Part shown: piece by piece, positions 44,492-54,103 of the stretch
Layout: each line of letters opens with the position of its first letter
How positions within the stretch are numbered: the stretch's first letter is position 1
From: CTSoil-075 sp042610375
GTDB lineage: Bacteria; Bacillota; Negativicutes; DSM-13327
Length of the DNA: 64,000 bases
Direction of reading: 5' to 3'
Assembly (NCBI RefSeq): GCF_042610375.1
Contig: NZ_JBGJZL010000001.1
Location: forward strand, 186,001-250,000
Notes under the pieces: model-generated
What the model was told of the DNA's origin: nothing
The model's input: the letters and a program-made list of their open reading frames with translations, nothing else
Databases searched by the model: none
Translations under genes and position numbers: made by a program

Positions 44492-45550
44492 TTACGACTC
44501 TCCACTTCCCAAACGTTCTCTTCGATAGCTACCATCAGTAACTCGACTGCACCAGTCTCCATGACCTAGATACCATTCTACGGTTTTGATAATCCCTGTC
44601 TCAAAAGTTTCTACTGGATACCATCCTAATTCTCGCTCAATTTTGGATGCATCAATGGCATAACGCAAGTCGTGCCCGGGACGATCTTTAACAAATAAGA
44701 TTTGCTCACGATAAGACAATCCATCTTTACGAGGACTCTTACGGTCAAGCACATCACATAATGTATGTACAATACTCAGGTTGGTTTTTTCATTATGCCC
44801 ACCAATATTATATTTTTCACCTACAACCCCTTTTTGAAGCACTTTTAAGATTGCCTGGCAGTGATCCTCTACATAAAGCCAGTCACGCACATTCTGTCCT
44901 GTTCCATATACAGGCAAAGGTTTACCCTCTAAAGCATTCAAGATCATTAGTGGAATTAATTTTTCTGGAAATTGATATGGACCATAGTTATTAGAACAAT
45001 TTGTCATCAAAACAGGCAATCCATAGGTGTGATGATAAGCACGAACTAAATGATCGGAAGATGCTTTGGAAGCTGAGTAGGGTGAATTCGGTACATAAGG
45101 CGTTTCTTCCGTAAAATAACCTGTCGCACCGAGAGAACCATATACCTCATCAGTTGAAACATGTAGAAAACGAAATTTTTCCTTTAGATCACATTGCAAA
45201 TTATTCCAATATTTCCTTGTTCCTTCCAAAAGTACGAAGGTTCCATTTATATTCGTTTGAATAAAAGATAGGGGTCCATCAATCGAGCGGTCCACATGAG
45301 ACTCTGCGGCAAAATGCACGACGACATCAGGCTGATAATCAACAAATATTTGATCAACAGTGACCTGGTCGCAAATATCACCATGAACAAATGTATAACG
45401 AGAGTGATGTTCTATCGAACATAACGAATCTAGATTCCCTGCGTATGTCAATTTATCTAAATTAAGAATATGTATATCTTGATTTTTCAATGCAATCTGA
45501 ATAAAATTACTCCCAATAAAACCAGCCCCGCCCGTAACAAGTACGTTCAT
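44492..45550 (-). CDS. rmlB: dTDP-glucose 4,6-dehydratase (rhamnose operon)
   Basis: A 352-residue extended SDR with VTGGAGFIGSNFI, STDEVYGSLG and YSASKASSDHLV (YxxxK). It makes dTDP-4-keto-6-deoxyglucose for RmlC. ATG 45550 has GGAGGAG upstream. It is the first gene of rmlBACD, a complete dTDP-L-rhamnose set, and lies 38 bp after glf. Confidence 0.95.
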   Translation of the reverse strand: MNVLVTGGAGFIGSNFIQIALKNQDIHILNLDKLTYAGNLDSLCSIEHHSRYTFVHGDICDQVTVDQIFVDYQPDVVVHFAAESHVDRSIDGPLSFIQTNINGTFVLLEGTRKYWNNLQCDLKEKFRFLHVSTDEVYGSLGATGYFTEETPYVPNSPYSASKASSDHLVRAYHHTYGLPVLMTNCSNNYGPYQFPEKLIPLMILNALEGKPLPVYGTGQNVRDWLYVEDHCQAILKVLQKGVVGEKYNIGGHNEKTNLSIVHTLCDVLDRKSPRKDGLSYREQILFVKDRPGHDLRYAIDASKIERELGWYPVETFETGIIKTVEWYLGHGDWCSRVTDGSYRRERLGSGES

Positions 45551-45588
45551 GGTATCTCCTCCATGCTAAAATACATAAATTAAATCAA

Positions 45589-46710
45589 CTACTCATTAAA
45601 AGAGAAAACTTCTTTCTCTACAGCTTCTAAAGCCTTTTCAATCACCTTATCCATATCATAATAGCGATATTCCCCTAAACGTCCGCCAAAAATAATTTCT
45701 GGGGTTGTTTTAGATAATGCAAAATATTGTTCATATAATTTATTGTTTCGTTCATTGTTTATTGGATAGAACGGTTCTTGCCCACGGATCCAAGCTTTGG
45801 GAAATTCTTTTGTGATCACACTGTATGGCTCATTACTGCCTACAAAATGTTTATGTTCAATAATACGAGTATATGGGATTTCTCTTTCTGTATAATTAAC
45901 AACTGCATTACCTTGAAAATTGTTTACATCTAATAATTCATCTTCAAAAGCAAGACTACGATAATCCAATGTACCAAAACATTCATTAAACCATTCATCG
46001 ATCCGACCTGTAAATACAATTTTCTTTGCTTTTTTCCCCCATTCTTCTCTTACCTTCAAGAAATCAACTCCCAACATAATAGGAACATTCTCGAGCAGGC
46101 GATCAATCATTGCATTATACCCTTCAATAGGTATACCTTGAAAAGTATCCTGAAAATAATTATTGTCAAAAGTAAAACGAACAGGTAGTCTTTTAATGAT
46201 GAAAGCTGGAAGTTCTTTCGCAGAACACCCCCATTGTTTTTCTGTATAACCTTTAATTAATTTATTATAAAGATCATCTCCTACCAATTGAAGAGCCTGT
46301 TCTTCTAAATTATGAGGTTTAATGTTAATGTATTGACTTCGTTGGTTATCCAATTTTCCTTTAGCTTCTTCGGGAGTTATTACACCCCATATTTGATAAA
46401 AAGTGTTCATATTAAAAGGTAAATTATATAATTTATCTTTATACCGTGCTAAGGGCGAGTTAATAAATGGATAAAATTGCACAAGACTATTAACATAGTC
46501 CCAAACCTTCCTATTACTTGTATGGAAAATATGCGCTCCATAGCGATGAACCTTGATACCTTGAACATCTGTACAGTAAAGATTTCCGCCAGAATGAGAT
46601 CGTTTCTCCATTATAAGACACTTTTTTCCCCTTTGAGTCATTTGATGAGCAAAAACACTACCAAATAATCCAGATCCAACAATTATATAATCATAGTTAC
46701 ATTCTCCCAA
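45589..46710 (-). CDS. glf: UDP-galactopyranose mutase
   Basis: A 373-residue flavoenzyme converting UDP-galactopyranose to UDP-galactofuranose. The FAD site is DYIIVGSGLFGSVFAHQM, followed by MEKRSHSGGNLY and RYGAHIFHTSN, all characteristic of Glf. The C-terminus has FGGRLGEYRYYDMDKVI. The start appears to be TTG 46710. It implies that a surface glycan made here contains galactofuranose. A matching galactofuranosyltransferase is not identified, although the DUF4422 gene next to it is a candidate. Confidence 0.94.
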   Translation of the reverse strand: MGECNYDYIIVGSGLFGSVFAHQMTQRGKKCLIMEKRSHSGGNLYCTDVQGIKVHRYGAHIFHTSNRKVWDYVNSLVQFYPFINSPLARYKDKLYNLPFNMNTFYQIWGVITPEEAKGKLDNQRSQYINIKPHNLEEQALQLVGDDLYNKLIKGYTEKQWGCSAKELPAFIIKRLPVRFTFDNNYFQDTFQGIPIEGYNAMIDRLLENVPIMLGVDFLKVREEWGKKAKKIVFTGRIDEWFNECFGTLDYRSLAFEDELLDVNNFQGNAVVNYTEREIPYTRIIEHKHFVGSNEPYSVITKEFPKAWIRGQEPFYPINNERNNKLYEQYFALSKTTPEIIFGGRLGEYRYYDMDKVIEKALEAVEKEVFSFNE

Positions 46711-46753
46711 ACCTACACCCCCACAATCAAACTATTATTCATAGCGGTACACT

Positions 46754-47569
46754 TCACCATCTTCTGATATCCCTTAGGATAAATTTAAAAAGTTTCTTTT
46801 TATATTTCAAAGACTCTTGCTGCTCATCAATAAAAATAATAGGTATTTCTTTTACCTTGAAACTATGGTGATAGACATATACATTGAGTAATCGCTCTGC
46901 TAAAAAACCAAATACTCTTCTTTGATAAATATCTTGACTAATGTTTATTCTTTTTTCAACTTCATCTAGGATAGAAAAAAGCCAGGGCATATATTCGTCA
47001 AATATTTTTCTGTGCATAATAAACATGTTATAAGGATAAAACCATTTATCTGCAAAAACTTTTTCCATTGAAGATGAATATTCAGGGAAAAGAAGATTTA
47101 ATACCTCTTTCATTATATTCCAATCTTCGGGAATATGATTTTCTTGGTAATATTCTTCTATACCAATTGGAAAACATCGAGGTGTAGGTAATATCATATC
47201 GTATTTACTCAAATACAAATCTAACTTGGCAGGATTAATCATCTTATCAAGATATGAAGTAAAATCTCTACCCGCAATAATCTCACGCGACCCAGGAAAG
47301 ATACCTCTTCCAGGTTCTTGAAAAGCAAAATAGCGTCGATAATGACAAAGGCCTATAACATCACTGGTTCTGTCATTTTTCCAAATCCAAAAAAGCCCTG
47401 TGAGTTCACAATAATTGCTATTTTTTTCAGAAATAGACTCTCCTTCGTCATCACGAAATCCTGGCAACTTAGTATCAGAAGTAGTAGCTCCTACATGGAG
47501 AACTTGATAATCAGGATGTACTGGAGTCCAATAAGGTTTATGACAAGCAATATAAAAAGTTGATTTCAT
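46754..47569 (-). CDS. DUF4422 family protein, probable glycosyltransferase
   Basis: A 271-residue protein with the DUF4422 pattern: FYIACHKPYW at the start, a segment with NYCELTGLFWIWKN, then IGLCHYRRYFAF, and later PYNMFIMHRKIFDEY. The family occurs in capsule and LPS loci, often near glf, and is believed to contain glycosyltransferases. It lies directly upstream of glf and is divergent from the plus-strand GT8 gene at 47743. Confidence 0.83.
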   Translation of the reverse strand: MKSTFYIACHKPYWTPVHPDYQVLHVGATTSDTKLPGFRDDEGESISEKNSNYCELTGLFWIWKNDRTSDVIGLCHYRRYFAFQEPGRGIFPGSREIIAGRDFTSYLDKMINPAKLDLYLSKYDMILPTPRCFPIGIEEYYQENHIPEDWNIMKEVLNLLFPEYSSSMEKVFADKWFYPYNMFIMHRKIFDEYMPWLFSILDEVEKRINISQDIYQRRVFGFLAERLLNVYVYHHSFKVKEIPIIFIDEQQESLKYKKKLFKFILRDIRRW

Positions 47570-47742
47570 CGGTTTATACCTCGATCTCTAAAAAATTCGA
47601 TTCAGACCTTTCTCTTATAAAAAAGGAATCTATCATAAAAATAGCTAATTAAATAAGAAAGCAAGTTTTTCTAACAGTTCTCTCATGTGATTAGCTTTTA
47701 ATGTGGTGATAAGTTACTCTATTTACTAAGGAGTGTTTACTA

Positions 47743-48732
47743 ATGAAATTTTCTCGTGGTTTGTTCGACTCTGTTAAGGAACGTATTTTTTTTAAAGGAC
47801 AATTAGCAACAACGGATCAAACAAAATTTAATATTGGTTTTGGCATTAATGCTGCCTATGCCCGTTACATGGGGGTCGCAATAACATCAATTGCTATAAA
47901 CAATCCCAATTTAGCCCTTACTTTTCATGTTTTTGCAAATTCAATCGAAAAAATCGATATCGATCGACTGAAGCTTTTATCAAAGCAATGTTGCATAGAT
48001 ATTATACTTTACCTTATTGATGACAAGCCCTTTGAAGGCTTACCCACAAAAAGATATCTTCCGATTCCCACCTACTTTAGGTTCATACTTCCTAAGGTGG
48101 TCAATGCCGATCGAGTACTTTATTTGGATTCCGATATCGTCTGTTTAAAAAGCATTATGCCATTAGTAGAACTTGATCTGGAAGATAATATCACAGCAAC
48201 AGTTACTGATATAAGATATACAGCTACAACAAGATCTAAGGCATTACGTACTGCTCGATATTTTAATGCTGGCGTATTGTTAATCGATATCAAAAAATGG
48301 AATTTCAATAACATTAGTGAACAAGCTCTCGACATGCTTTTTGAAACTCCTGACCACTTTGAATTTTTAGATCAAGATGCTCTCAATGTATTATTAGATG
48401 GTAAGTCAAAATTCCTCAATAAAAATTGGAATTATATTTTATCTGAGAAAACACGCAGTGGTTCTCAAGATGCAATATTGCTGCATTTTGCTGCAAACCC
48501 TAAACCTTGGACAGCTTTATATGACCAAAATATAAAAAGTGCCTATTTCGATTACGAAAAGATCTCCCCCTGGAATGGATTACCTCTCCAACTACCTAAT
48601 CATTATCACGACATGAGGCCTTATTCCAAGAAACTATGGAAAGAAGGTAACTATATAGAAAGTATCGTTTGGCTTGGCAAATATATAAAGAACAAAAGCA
48701 TGAAAACGCTTGGTTTAAATGACCAAAAATGA
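47743..48732 (+). CDS. Glycosyltransferase family 8 protein (LPS core type)
   Basis: A 329-residue GT-A enzyme and the only clear plus-strand gene. It begins with a GT8 signature, NIGFGINAAYARYMGVAITS, and has VLYLDSDIVCL (DxD metal site) and FLDQDALNVLL. The C-terminal H-F-A-A-N-P-K-P-W motif is the usual end of WaaJ/WaaO-like LPS galactosyl- or glucosyltransferases. ATG 47743 has AAGGAGTG upstream. It is clearly related to the minus-strand GT8 at 50967 and stands alone between divergent and convergent genes, so it may have been inserted or inverted. Confidence 0.88.
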   Translation: MKFSRGLFDSVKERIFFKGQLATTDQTKFNIGFGINAAYARYMGVAITSIAINNPNLALTFHVFANSIEKIDIDRLKLLSKQCCIDIILYLIDDKPFEGLPTKRYLPIPTYFRFILPKVVNADRVLYLDSDIVCLKSIMPLVELDLEDNITATVTDIRYTATTRSKALRTARYFNAGVLLIDIKKWNFNNISEQALDMLFETPDHFEFLDQDALNVLLDGKSKFLNKNWNYILSEKTRSGSQDAILLHFAANPKPWTALYDQNIKSAYFDYEKISPWNGLPLQLPNHYHDMRPYSKKLWKEGNYIESIVWLGKYIKNKSMKTLGLNDQK

Positions 48733-48751
48733 CGAAAACTCTCTATGCTTT

Positions 48752-49825
48752 CTAGTTTAGCTTATCTAATTGGCTACAAACAGCCCGATATACCTCTTCA
48801 ACGGATAGATCTCTCATACAAATATGTTGTGGACACTTCTCTACATTCATACAATTACAAGGGCTGCAATCAGTCCTATTCCATAATATAGCAGCATTTT
48901 CACTTACGGGTTTCCATTTTTCTGGGGAAAAAGGTCCAAAAAGAGCGACTAATGGTATCTCTAAAGCAGCTGCAATATGCATACTCGCTGTATCAACCGT
49001 AATAAATAAGTCGGTTCTTCTAAGCATGGAAACTAATTCTCGAATATTCGTTTTACCACAAAAATTGCATAAAGGAACTGCTGTCAGACTTGCCAATTCT
49101 TCTACAAATGAGCTATCTTCTTTTGTTCCAACTATAAAAAAATTCACAGAGTACTTTTGATTTATACGATTAATTAATTCTGCAGTACTTGCATTCGGCC
49201 AACTTTTTAATTTATTTCGGCCGGCTAAGCAAAGTCCAATGCGAAGCCTTTTAGGTTCTGTAATTGCGGCGAATCTTAGTTCTGCATCTTCTGCTTCTTT
49301 AGTCAATTCACACCCTACGAATGGCCTTCCAGTATCGGTTACCTCTAATCCCAAAAAGCCACGAATGATCGTTAAAAAGAATTCAGATACAGGTAGCTCT
49401 TGTACATTGTCAATATTTACAATTTCATTGTACAAACGGCTAACGATCTTACTAGGTGCAAGAGATACACCCCTGTAACCAATTCTTTTGGGTATTTGGG
49501 CAAAGTAAGTAAGAATAGCAGCTTTTGCCTTTTGATCCATAGCAATTGAAATGTCAAACTTTTTATTCTTTATTCTTCTAATCAGTTGTATATAATACAA
49601 CCAAGATGTTTTTAAACGTTTATAATCTAATTCTAATACATCATCAATCAACAAACTATTCCAGAGTATTGGAGCAAAATTTGACCGAACCATCATAGTA
49701 ATATGTGCATTGGGAAATTTTTTTTTATAAAGAGCGATCGCACTCGTTGAAATGATCATATCTCCTAATGTATCTCCAGTATAATAAAATAAAACTTTAT
49801 TAAATGGCTTGTCAGAAAAAATCAT
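48752..49825 (-). CDS. Glycosyltransferase family 9 (heptosyltransferase-like)
   Basis: A 357-residue GT-B enzyme. The N-terminus VLFYYTGDTLGDMIIST is the GT9 acceptor side, and the C-terminal half has LCLAGRNKLKSWPN, TVDTASMHIAAAL and VALFGPFSPEKW. A four-cysteine stretch near the end (CSPCNC, then C and C) also occurs in the other GT9 proteins here. It should add heptose or a similar sugar to LPS core. It converges with the plus-strand GT8. Confidence 0.87.
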   Translation of the reverse strand: MIFSDKPFNKVLFYYTGDTLGDMIISTSAIALYKKKFPNAHITMMVRSNFAPILWNSLLIDDVLELDYKRLKTSWLYYIQLIRRIKNKKFDISIAMDQKAKAAILTYFAQIPKRIGYRGVSLAPSKIVSRLYNEIVNIDNVQELPVSEFFLTIIRGFLGLEVTDTGRPFVGCELTKEAEDAELRFAAITEPKRLRIGLCLAGRNKLKSWPNASTAELINRINQKYSVNFFIVGTKEDSSFVEELASLTAVPLCNFCGKTNIRELVSMLRRTDLFITVDTASMHIAAALEIPLVALFGPFSPEKWKPVSENAAILWNRTDCSPCNCMNVEKCPQHICMRDLSVEEVYRAVCSQLDKLN

Positions 49826-49916
49826 TAATCCTCCACCTTAGAAAGTATAATAGCTTTTAAGCTATTTTTTCATCATTAAATTTAATGGTATTTATTCTCA
49901 TATATTATATCAAATG

Positions 49917-50942
49917 TTAATCCAGTATTTTTTTGTATTCTTGACACATTTTCATAATCGTAAATTCTTGATTTACCTTAAGGAATGCATGATTAATAAT
50001 GTGATCTATGACCGGTTCATTTTTATTATTAAAACAAAACTCAATTTGTTCCGCTAATTTTAAATGATCTTGGTGTGGTACTAAATAGCCATCTACACCA
50101 TGTTCAATAATTTCATCGACACCTGGAACATTTGTTGCGATGGTTGGAATTTTAGATGCCATAGCTTCACATAATACGAGGGGTAGCCCTTCATAGTGAG
50201 TTGCTAAGATAAACAAGTCCAATTTAGGAGCTAATTCCAGAAATTTTCCTGTCTCAAATTTGATCGCCTGTTCCAAATTGTGTTTTTTTACATATTCGAT
50301 ACAGTTGGACTTTTTCTTGCCATCCCCTTGAAAAATCAATTGTATTGGTAATTTTTTCTTATGAATGATATATTCCATTGCTTTGATTAATGTCATTTGA
50401 TCTTTTTGGGTAACAAATCGAGCAATCATACCAATGGTATATGTTTCTTGAGGCTCTTTTTGCACCTTAAATTTTTCAATATCGATACCATTGTATATCA
50501 CATTTACTTTTTTAGCATCTGCTCCTTGTTTGATCAGGTGTTTTGCCACACCATTGGACACGCAAATATAAGATAATGTATATTGATCTGTTATTTTGAG
50601 TAGCCAACGCCTAAAAGGAGTGTATTTTTCCACATTATGTTCAACATGGATTAAGGGTATTTTTCTGAATGCAGCTGCAAATTTTGTCCACAGATGTGTA
50701 CTGTAGCCATGTACAATAATCATGGAAGGCCTTGTCACATTCAATTGTCGCGCTAATCGCCAAATATAATCAAGAGCCAAAATATCCTTTACAACAATTG
50801 CATTTTTGATTCCAGCTTTGTTATATTTTCTAAGTACAACTTCTGAATCATAAAACTGACTAAAATAATCAGCGAGCATCATTGCCACATTTAGGCAACC
50901 AGAAGGTGCTCCTGATACAATGGTAAGTACTTTTTTGATCAT
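49917..50942 (-). CDS. Glycosyltransferase family 4 protein (LPS core cluster)
   Basis: A 341-residue GT4 enzyme with an N-terminal acceptor domain beginning VLTIVSGAPSGC. The C-terminal domain has NVIYNGIDIEKF, IGMIARFVTQKDQMTLIKAM and LFILATHYEGLPLVLCEAMA (conserved Glu). It lies between GT9 and GT8 genes on one transcript and probably extends the LPS core. Donor unknown. Confidence 0.85.
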   Translation of the reverse strand: MIKKVLTIVSGAPSGCLNVAMMLADYFSQFYDSEVVLRKYNKAGIKNAIVVKDILALDYIWRLARQLNVTRPSMIIVHGYSTHLWTKFAAAFRKIPLIHVEHNVEKYTPFRRWLLKITDQYTLSYICVSNGVAKHLIKQGADAKKVNVIYNGIDIEKFKVQKEPQETYTIGMIARFVTQKDQMTLIKAMEYIIHKKKLPIQLIFQGDGKKKSNCIEYVKKHNLEQAIKFETGKFLELAPKLDLFILATHYEGLPLVLCEAMASKIPTIATNVPGVDEIIEHGVDGYLVPHQDHLKLAEQIEFCFNNKNEPVIDHIINHAFLKVNQEFTIMKMCQEYKKILD

Positions 50943-50966
50943 GCTTGCCTCCTCAACAATTTTGTA

Positions 50967-51968
50967 TTACTTCTTCTTCTCGAATCGTAGTTTCGCCTTT
51001 TCTTGTGCGTATTTAAAATACCAATATAAAGAACCTAAAAAATCCTTTTCATGGAATAGAGCGCGACCAAGCATTTTCATTTCTTTATAGCTACGCGGCT
51101 GACTATCTAAGGGAACATCACGCCAAAGAGATTCTTTTGCATAGTGGGTAAAAGTAGTTGCTAGAGGATGTATACACCACCGATGCCAGGGTTTCTCGCG
51201 CGACGTATAATGAATCAGAACCGTGTCAGAGGGTATTTCTTTGATCTTTTTTTCTAGATTGCACATGAAGTCCCATTTGCTACTTACAAATTTGACCTTA
51301 CCATCTAAAATTACATTCAAAGCATCTTGATCTAGCAGATTAAAGACTCCGTAATTTTCAACCAGAAGTTTCATCGCTTGATTGGAAACATCATTTTCCT
51401 GCCATTTATTAATATCGATGCAAAGAACACCTGCATTAAAATATTTTCCATTTCGCAATTTCAATTTTTCAATTTGATTTTGAATAAATGGAGTGTTTTC
51501 TTCTTGCACGACTGCAATGACAGAGTCACCCATCTTTATATCCATAAGTTCTCTTATATTCCCTACACATACAATATCTGCATCAAGATATAAGACCCGA
51601 TCTGCTATTCCATATAACACTTTTGCTAGAAGAAAACGATTATAAGTAGCATGTGAATATTGCCAAGTTGTCGGTAGCTGATCAAAAGCTCTTTTATCAA
51701 TATGATAGAGATGAATTGTCGTTTTATATATCTTAACTAGTTCTTCTAAGCGGCTAATATCAATCTCATGAATCGAATTAACAAAAATATGAAATATGAT
51801 GTTTTCATTTTGATTATTCATCAGCAACGAGGTAATTGTAACCCCCATCGGTCTCACAAAATTAGCATCAACACCAAAAGCAATATGTATCTGATCTTTG
51901 AGGTGATTTTCACGATTGTCACCTGCAAAAACTTCCTGCCTCGCGATTGCATTTTTTAAGATATCCAA
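50967..51968 (-). CDS. Glycosyltransferase family 8 protein (LPS core type)
   Basis: A 333-residue GT8 enzyme with HIAFGVDANFVRPMGVTITS, VLYLDADIVCVGN (DxD) and LLDQDALNVIL, and a late HYTSREKPWHRW motif. This is the same architecture as the plus-strand GT8 at 47743. The start appears to be TTG 51968 with AAGGAG upstream. It should add glucose or galactose to the LPS core oligosaccharide. Confidence 0.88.
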   Translation of the reverse strand: MDILKNAIARQEVFAGDNRENHLKDQIHIAFGVDANFVRPMGVTITSLLMNNQNENIIFHIFVNSIHEIDISRLEELVKIYKTTIHLYHIDKRAFDQLPTTWQYSHATYNRFLLAKVLYGIADRVLYLDADIVCVGNIRELMDIKMGDSVIAVVQEENTPFIQNQIEKLKLRNGKYFNAGVLCIDINKWQENDVSNQAMKLLVENYGVFNLLDQDALNVILDGKVKFVSSKWDFMCNLEKKIKEIPSDTVLIHYTSREKPWHRWCIHPLATTFTHYAKESLWRDVPLDSQPRSYKEMKMLGRALFHEKDFLGSLYWYFKYAQEKAKLRFEKKK

Positions 51969-51993
51969 TTACATCGCTCCTTACTGTAACATT

Positions 51994-52971
51994 TTATTTT
52001 AACCAACCTTCCTTTTCCATCACATCGATGACTTGCTGTGGATGAATATTCTTCATGCACTGCTTATATACGGAATTCCTACAGTCAAGACGTTCACAAG
52101 GTACACAAGACAAGTCAGCCTTTAGCACAGAAGCATGGCAAGGCGCCCACCTCTCTGGGGATGTGGGACCATACAAAGCAATGATGGGAATTTGGGCTGT
52201 TGCAACAAGATGCATAACCCCTGTACACAACGAAATACAACCTGCAGCATATTGAGCTAAAACGGCGACCTCACGTAAGGTAAAATATCCAGCAGCACTA
52301 TATTTTTCACCTGCAATACTAGCAATATATTGTTCATCATTTTTTGATCCTAAATAAACTGGTATAATTCCCTGTTTATTGAAATAAACGTTTAGCTCGG
52401 CAAAATATTCTGGCGGCCAATTTTTATTTTCTGATAATCCTCTAGCCGCAATCAAGATTAGTTTGTTTCTTGCAAAATCATTTTCTTGCAGCCAGGTATT
52501 GATTTTATCAAGACTTCCATCCTCAACAGAACCAACAATAGGTTGAATAGTAGGGATACTGATCGTGCTATCCAAATATTTTAGGTAACTTGTATAATCT
52601 AATATTGCATTTTCAGCAAGTTTTTTCCGAATAAAGATTCGATACTTACCAATTGTGACTTCAAATCCCTTATTACCCAATCGGCATCCTGCTTGAAAAG
52701 CAAGGATGGTCGATGTAATCCGTTCATCAAGAATGAGTGCTTGTTCATAATTTTTACTGCGTATCTGTGCTAATATTTCTTTTTTCGTTGAACGTTGATA
52801 TCCAAAAACCTCATCGATATAAGGGTGATTTGTCACAACGTCAACAGCTTTCTGAGAAACTAGAATTCCGATCTGCGCTGTTGGAATATGCTCTTTAATG
52901 GCCTGAGCTAAAGGCGTAGTAAGTACTACGTCACCAATTCCCAGTCGATTGATAATGAGTATTTTTTTCAT
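51994..52971 (-). CDS. Glycosyltransferase family 9, probable LPS heptosyltransferase (WaaF-like)
   Basis: About 325 residues from ATG 52971; a GTG two codons earlier is possible. MKKILIINRLGIGDVVLTTP is the classic heptosyltransferase N-terminus, and the C-terminal half has LCTGVMHLVATAQIPIIALY followed by GPTSPERWAP. A cysteine cluster CVPCERLDC lies near the end. It begins directly after the GT4 gene stop and belongs to the LPS core operon. Confidence 0.88.
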   Translation of the reverse strand: MKKILIINRLGIGDVVLTTPLAQAIKEHIPTAQIGILVSQKAVDVVTNHPYIDEVFGYQRSTKKEILAQIRSKNYEQALILDERITSTILAFQAGCRLGNKGFEVTIGKYRIFIRKKLAENAILDYTSYLKYLDSTISIPTIQPIVGSVEDGSLDKINTWLQENDFARNKLILIAARGLSENKNWPPEYFAELNVYFNKQGIIPVYLGSKNDEQYIASIAGEKYSAAGYFTLREVAVLAQYAAGCISLCTGVMHLVATAQIPIIALYGPTSPERWAPCHASVLKADLSCVPCERLDCRNSVYKQCMKNIHPQQVIDVMEKEGWLK

Positions 52972-52977
52972 ATACAC

Positions 52978-54072
52978 CTACACCAAACTTGCATAAAGAT
53001 TTTCAACTTTAGCAATCAGACTTTTTAGAGTAAATTTTTCAAGAACAATCTGTTCTCCTCTAGTCCCCATTTTTTTTCCTAATTCTTCGTCTAACAAAAT
53101 GGTCGAGATATAGTTTGCCAGCTGATCCACATCCCCTGGTTCAATCATAAATCCATTTTCACCATGTGTAATCATTTCTGGAACTCCAGCAATGTTCGTT
53201 GCGATCACAGGTTTTCTCATTAACATCGCCTCGAGCATATTGATCGGAAATCCTTCCATGTCCGAGGGTCTTACAACAATATCTGATATGGCAATGAGTT
53301 CTGGAATATCTTCACGATAGCCAGTAAAGATAACAAATTTATCTAAACCGTCCTCAGCAACTTGTTTTCTAAATCGCTCTTCATGTTCACCGCTACCTAC
53401 TAAAAGTATTTTTACATTTGGGCATTTTTGCGCTACAGCTTTGGTGGCTGCAATCAAATATTGCTGCCCTTTTGATTCATATAAACGAGCAATTAAACTG
53501 ACTACTTGTTCGTTTGCTTTTATGCCAAACCCTTCACGCAACTGATTGAGTTGATCTTTAGGATATTTGTCTACATTATAGCGTTCACTATCGGCTCCGT
53601 TATAAATGGTATGGACCTTATCAGGGCTAAAGCCAAAATCTGCAATGAATCGCTTTTTTAAAAATTCACTCACGGTAATAATATGATCAAATATTTTTCC
53701 GTAATAAGATTTAAACACCGCTCTATTCCAAGGATCATGAATCGTTACCACAAAGGGTATGCCAATCATCCTCTTAATATAAGACGCAAGATAGCCTGCT
53801 GTACGCTGATGACTATGTATAATGTCAATTTTCTTATCTTTGATCAATTTCGCAAGTTCTTTGCTTACGATTACATATTGAAATGGATTGGCCGAACGAA
53901 AATTAAAAGACCACTGTTCTTTAACTAGTTCATCCATTTTTTTTGATTTTTCTCCATGCACTGCTAGATATACATTGTGGCCTTTTGCTGTAAGACCTTT
54001 AATTAAATCAGTCACATGGGTTTCTGCGCCACCAACCCGCCACGGCTGAGAAAACAAGATCAGAATATTCAC
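52978..54072 (-). CDS. Glycosyltransferase family 4 protein (LPS core cluster)
   Basis: A 364-residue GT4 enzyme. It starts MNILILFSQPWRVGGAETHV at GTG 54072 (GGAGGAAGA upstream). Motifs: HSHQRTAGYLAS, VHTIYNGADSERYN, VSLIARLYESKGQQYLI, VVRPSDMEGFPINMLEAM. The family includes many LPS and glycolipid mannosyl/glucosyl transferases. It sits between two heptosyltransferase genes, so it acts on the inner or outer core. Confidence 0.87.
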   Translation of the reverse strand: MNILILFSQPWRVGGAETHVTDLIKGLTAKGHNVYLAVHGEKSKKMDELVKEQWSFNFRSANPFQYVIVSKELAKLIKDKKIDIIHSHQRTAGYLASYIKRMIGIPFVVTIHDPWNRAVFKSYYGKIFDHIITVSEFLKKRFIADFGFSPDKVHTIYNGADSERYNVDKYPKDQLNQLREGFGIKANEQVVSLIARLYESKGQQYLIAATKAVAQKCPNVKILLVGSGEHEERFRKQVAEDGLDKFVIFTGYREDIPELIAISDIVVRPSDMEGFPINMLEAMLMRKPVIATNIAGVPEMITHGENGFMIEPGDVDQLANYISTILLDEELGKKMGTRGEQIVLEKFTLKSLIAKVENLYASLV

Positions 54073-54103
54073 ACTCTTCCTCCATTACTTCTATACTTTA
54101 TGA

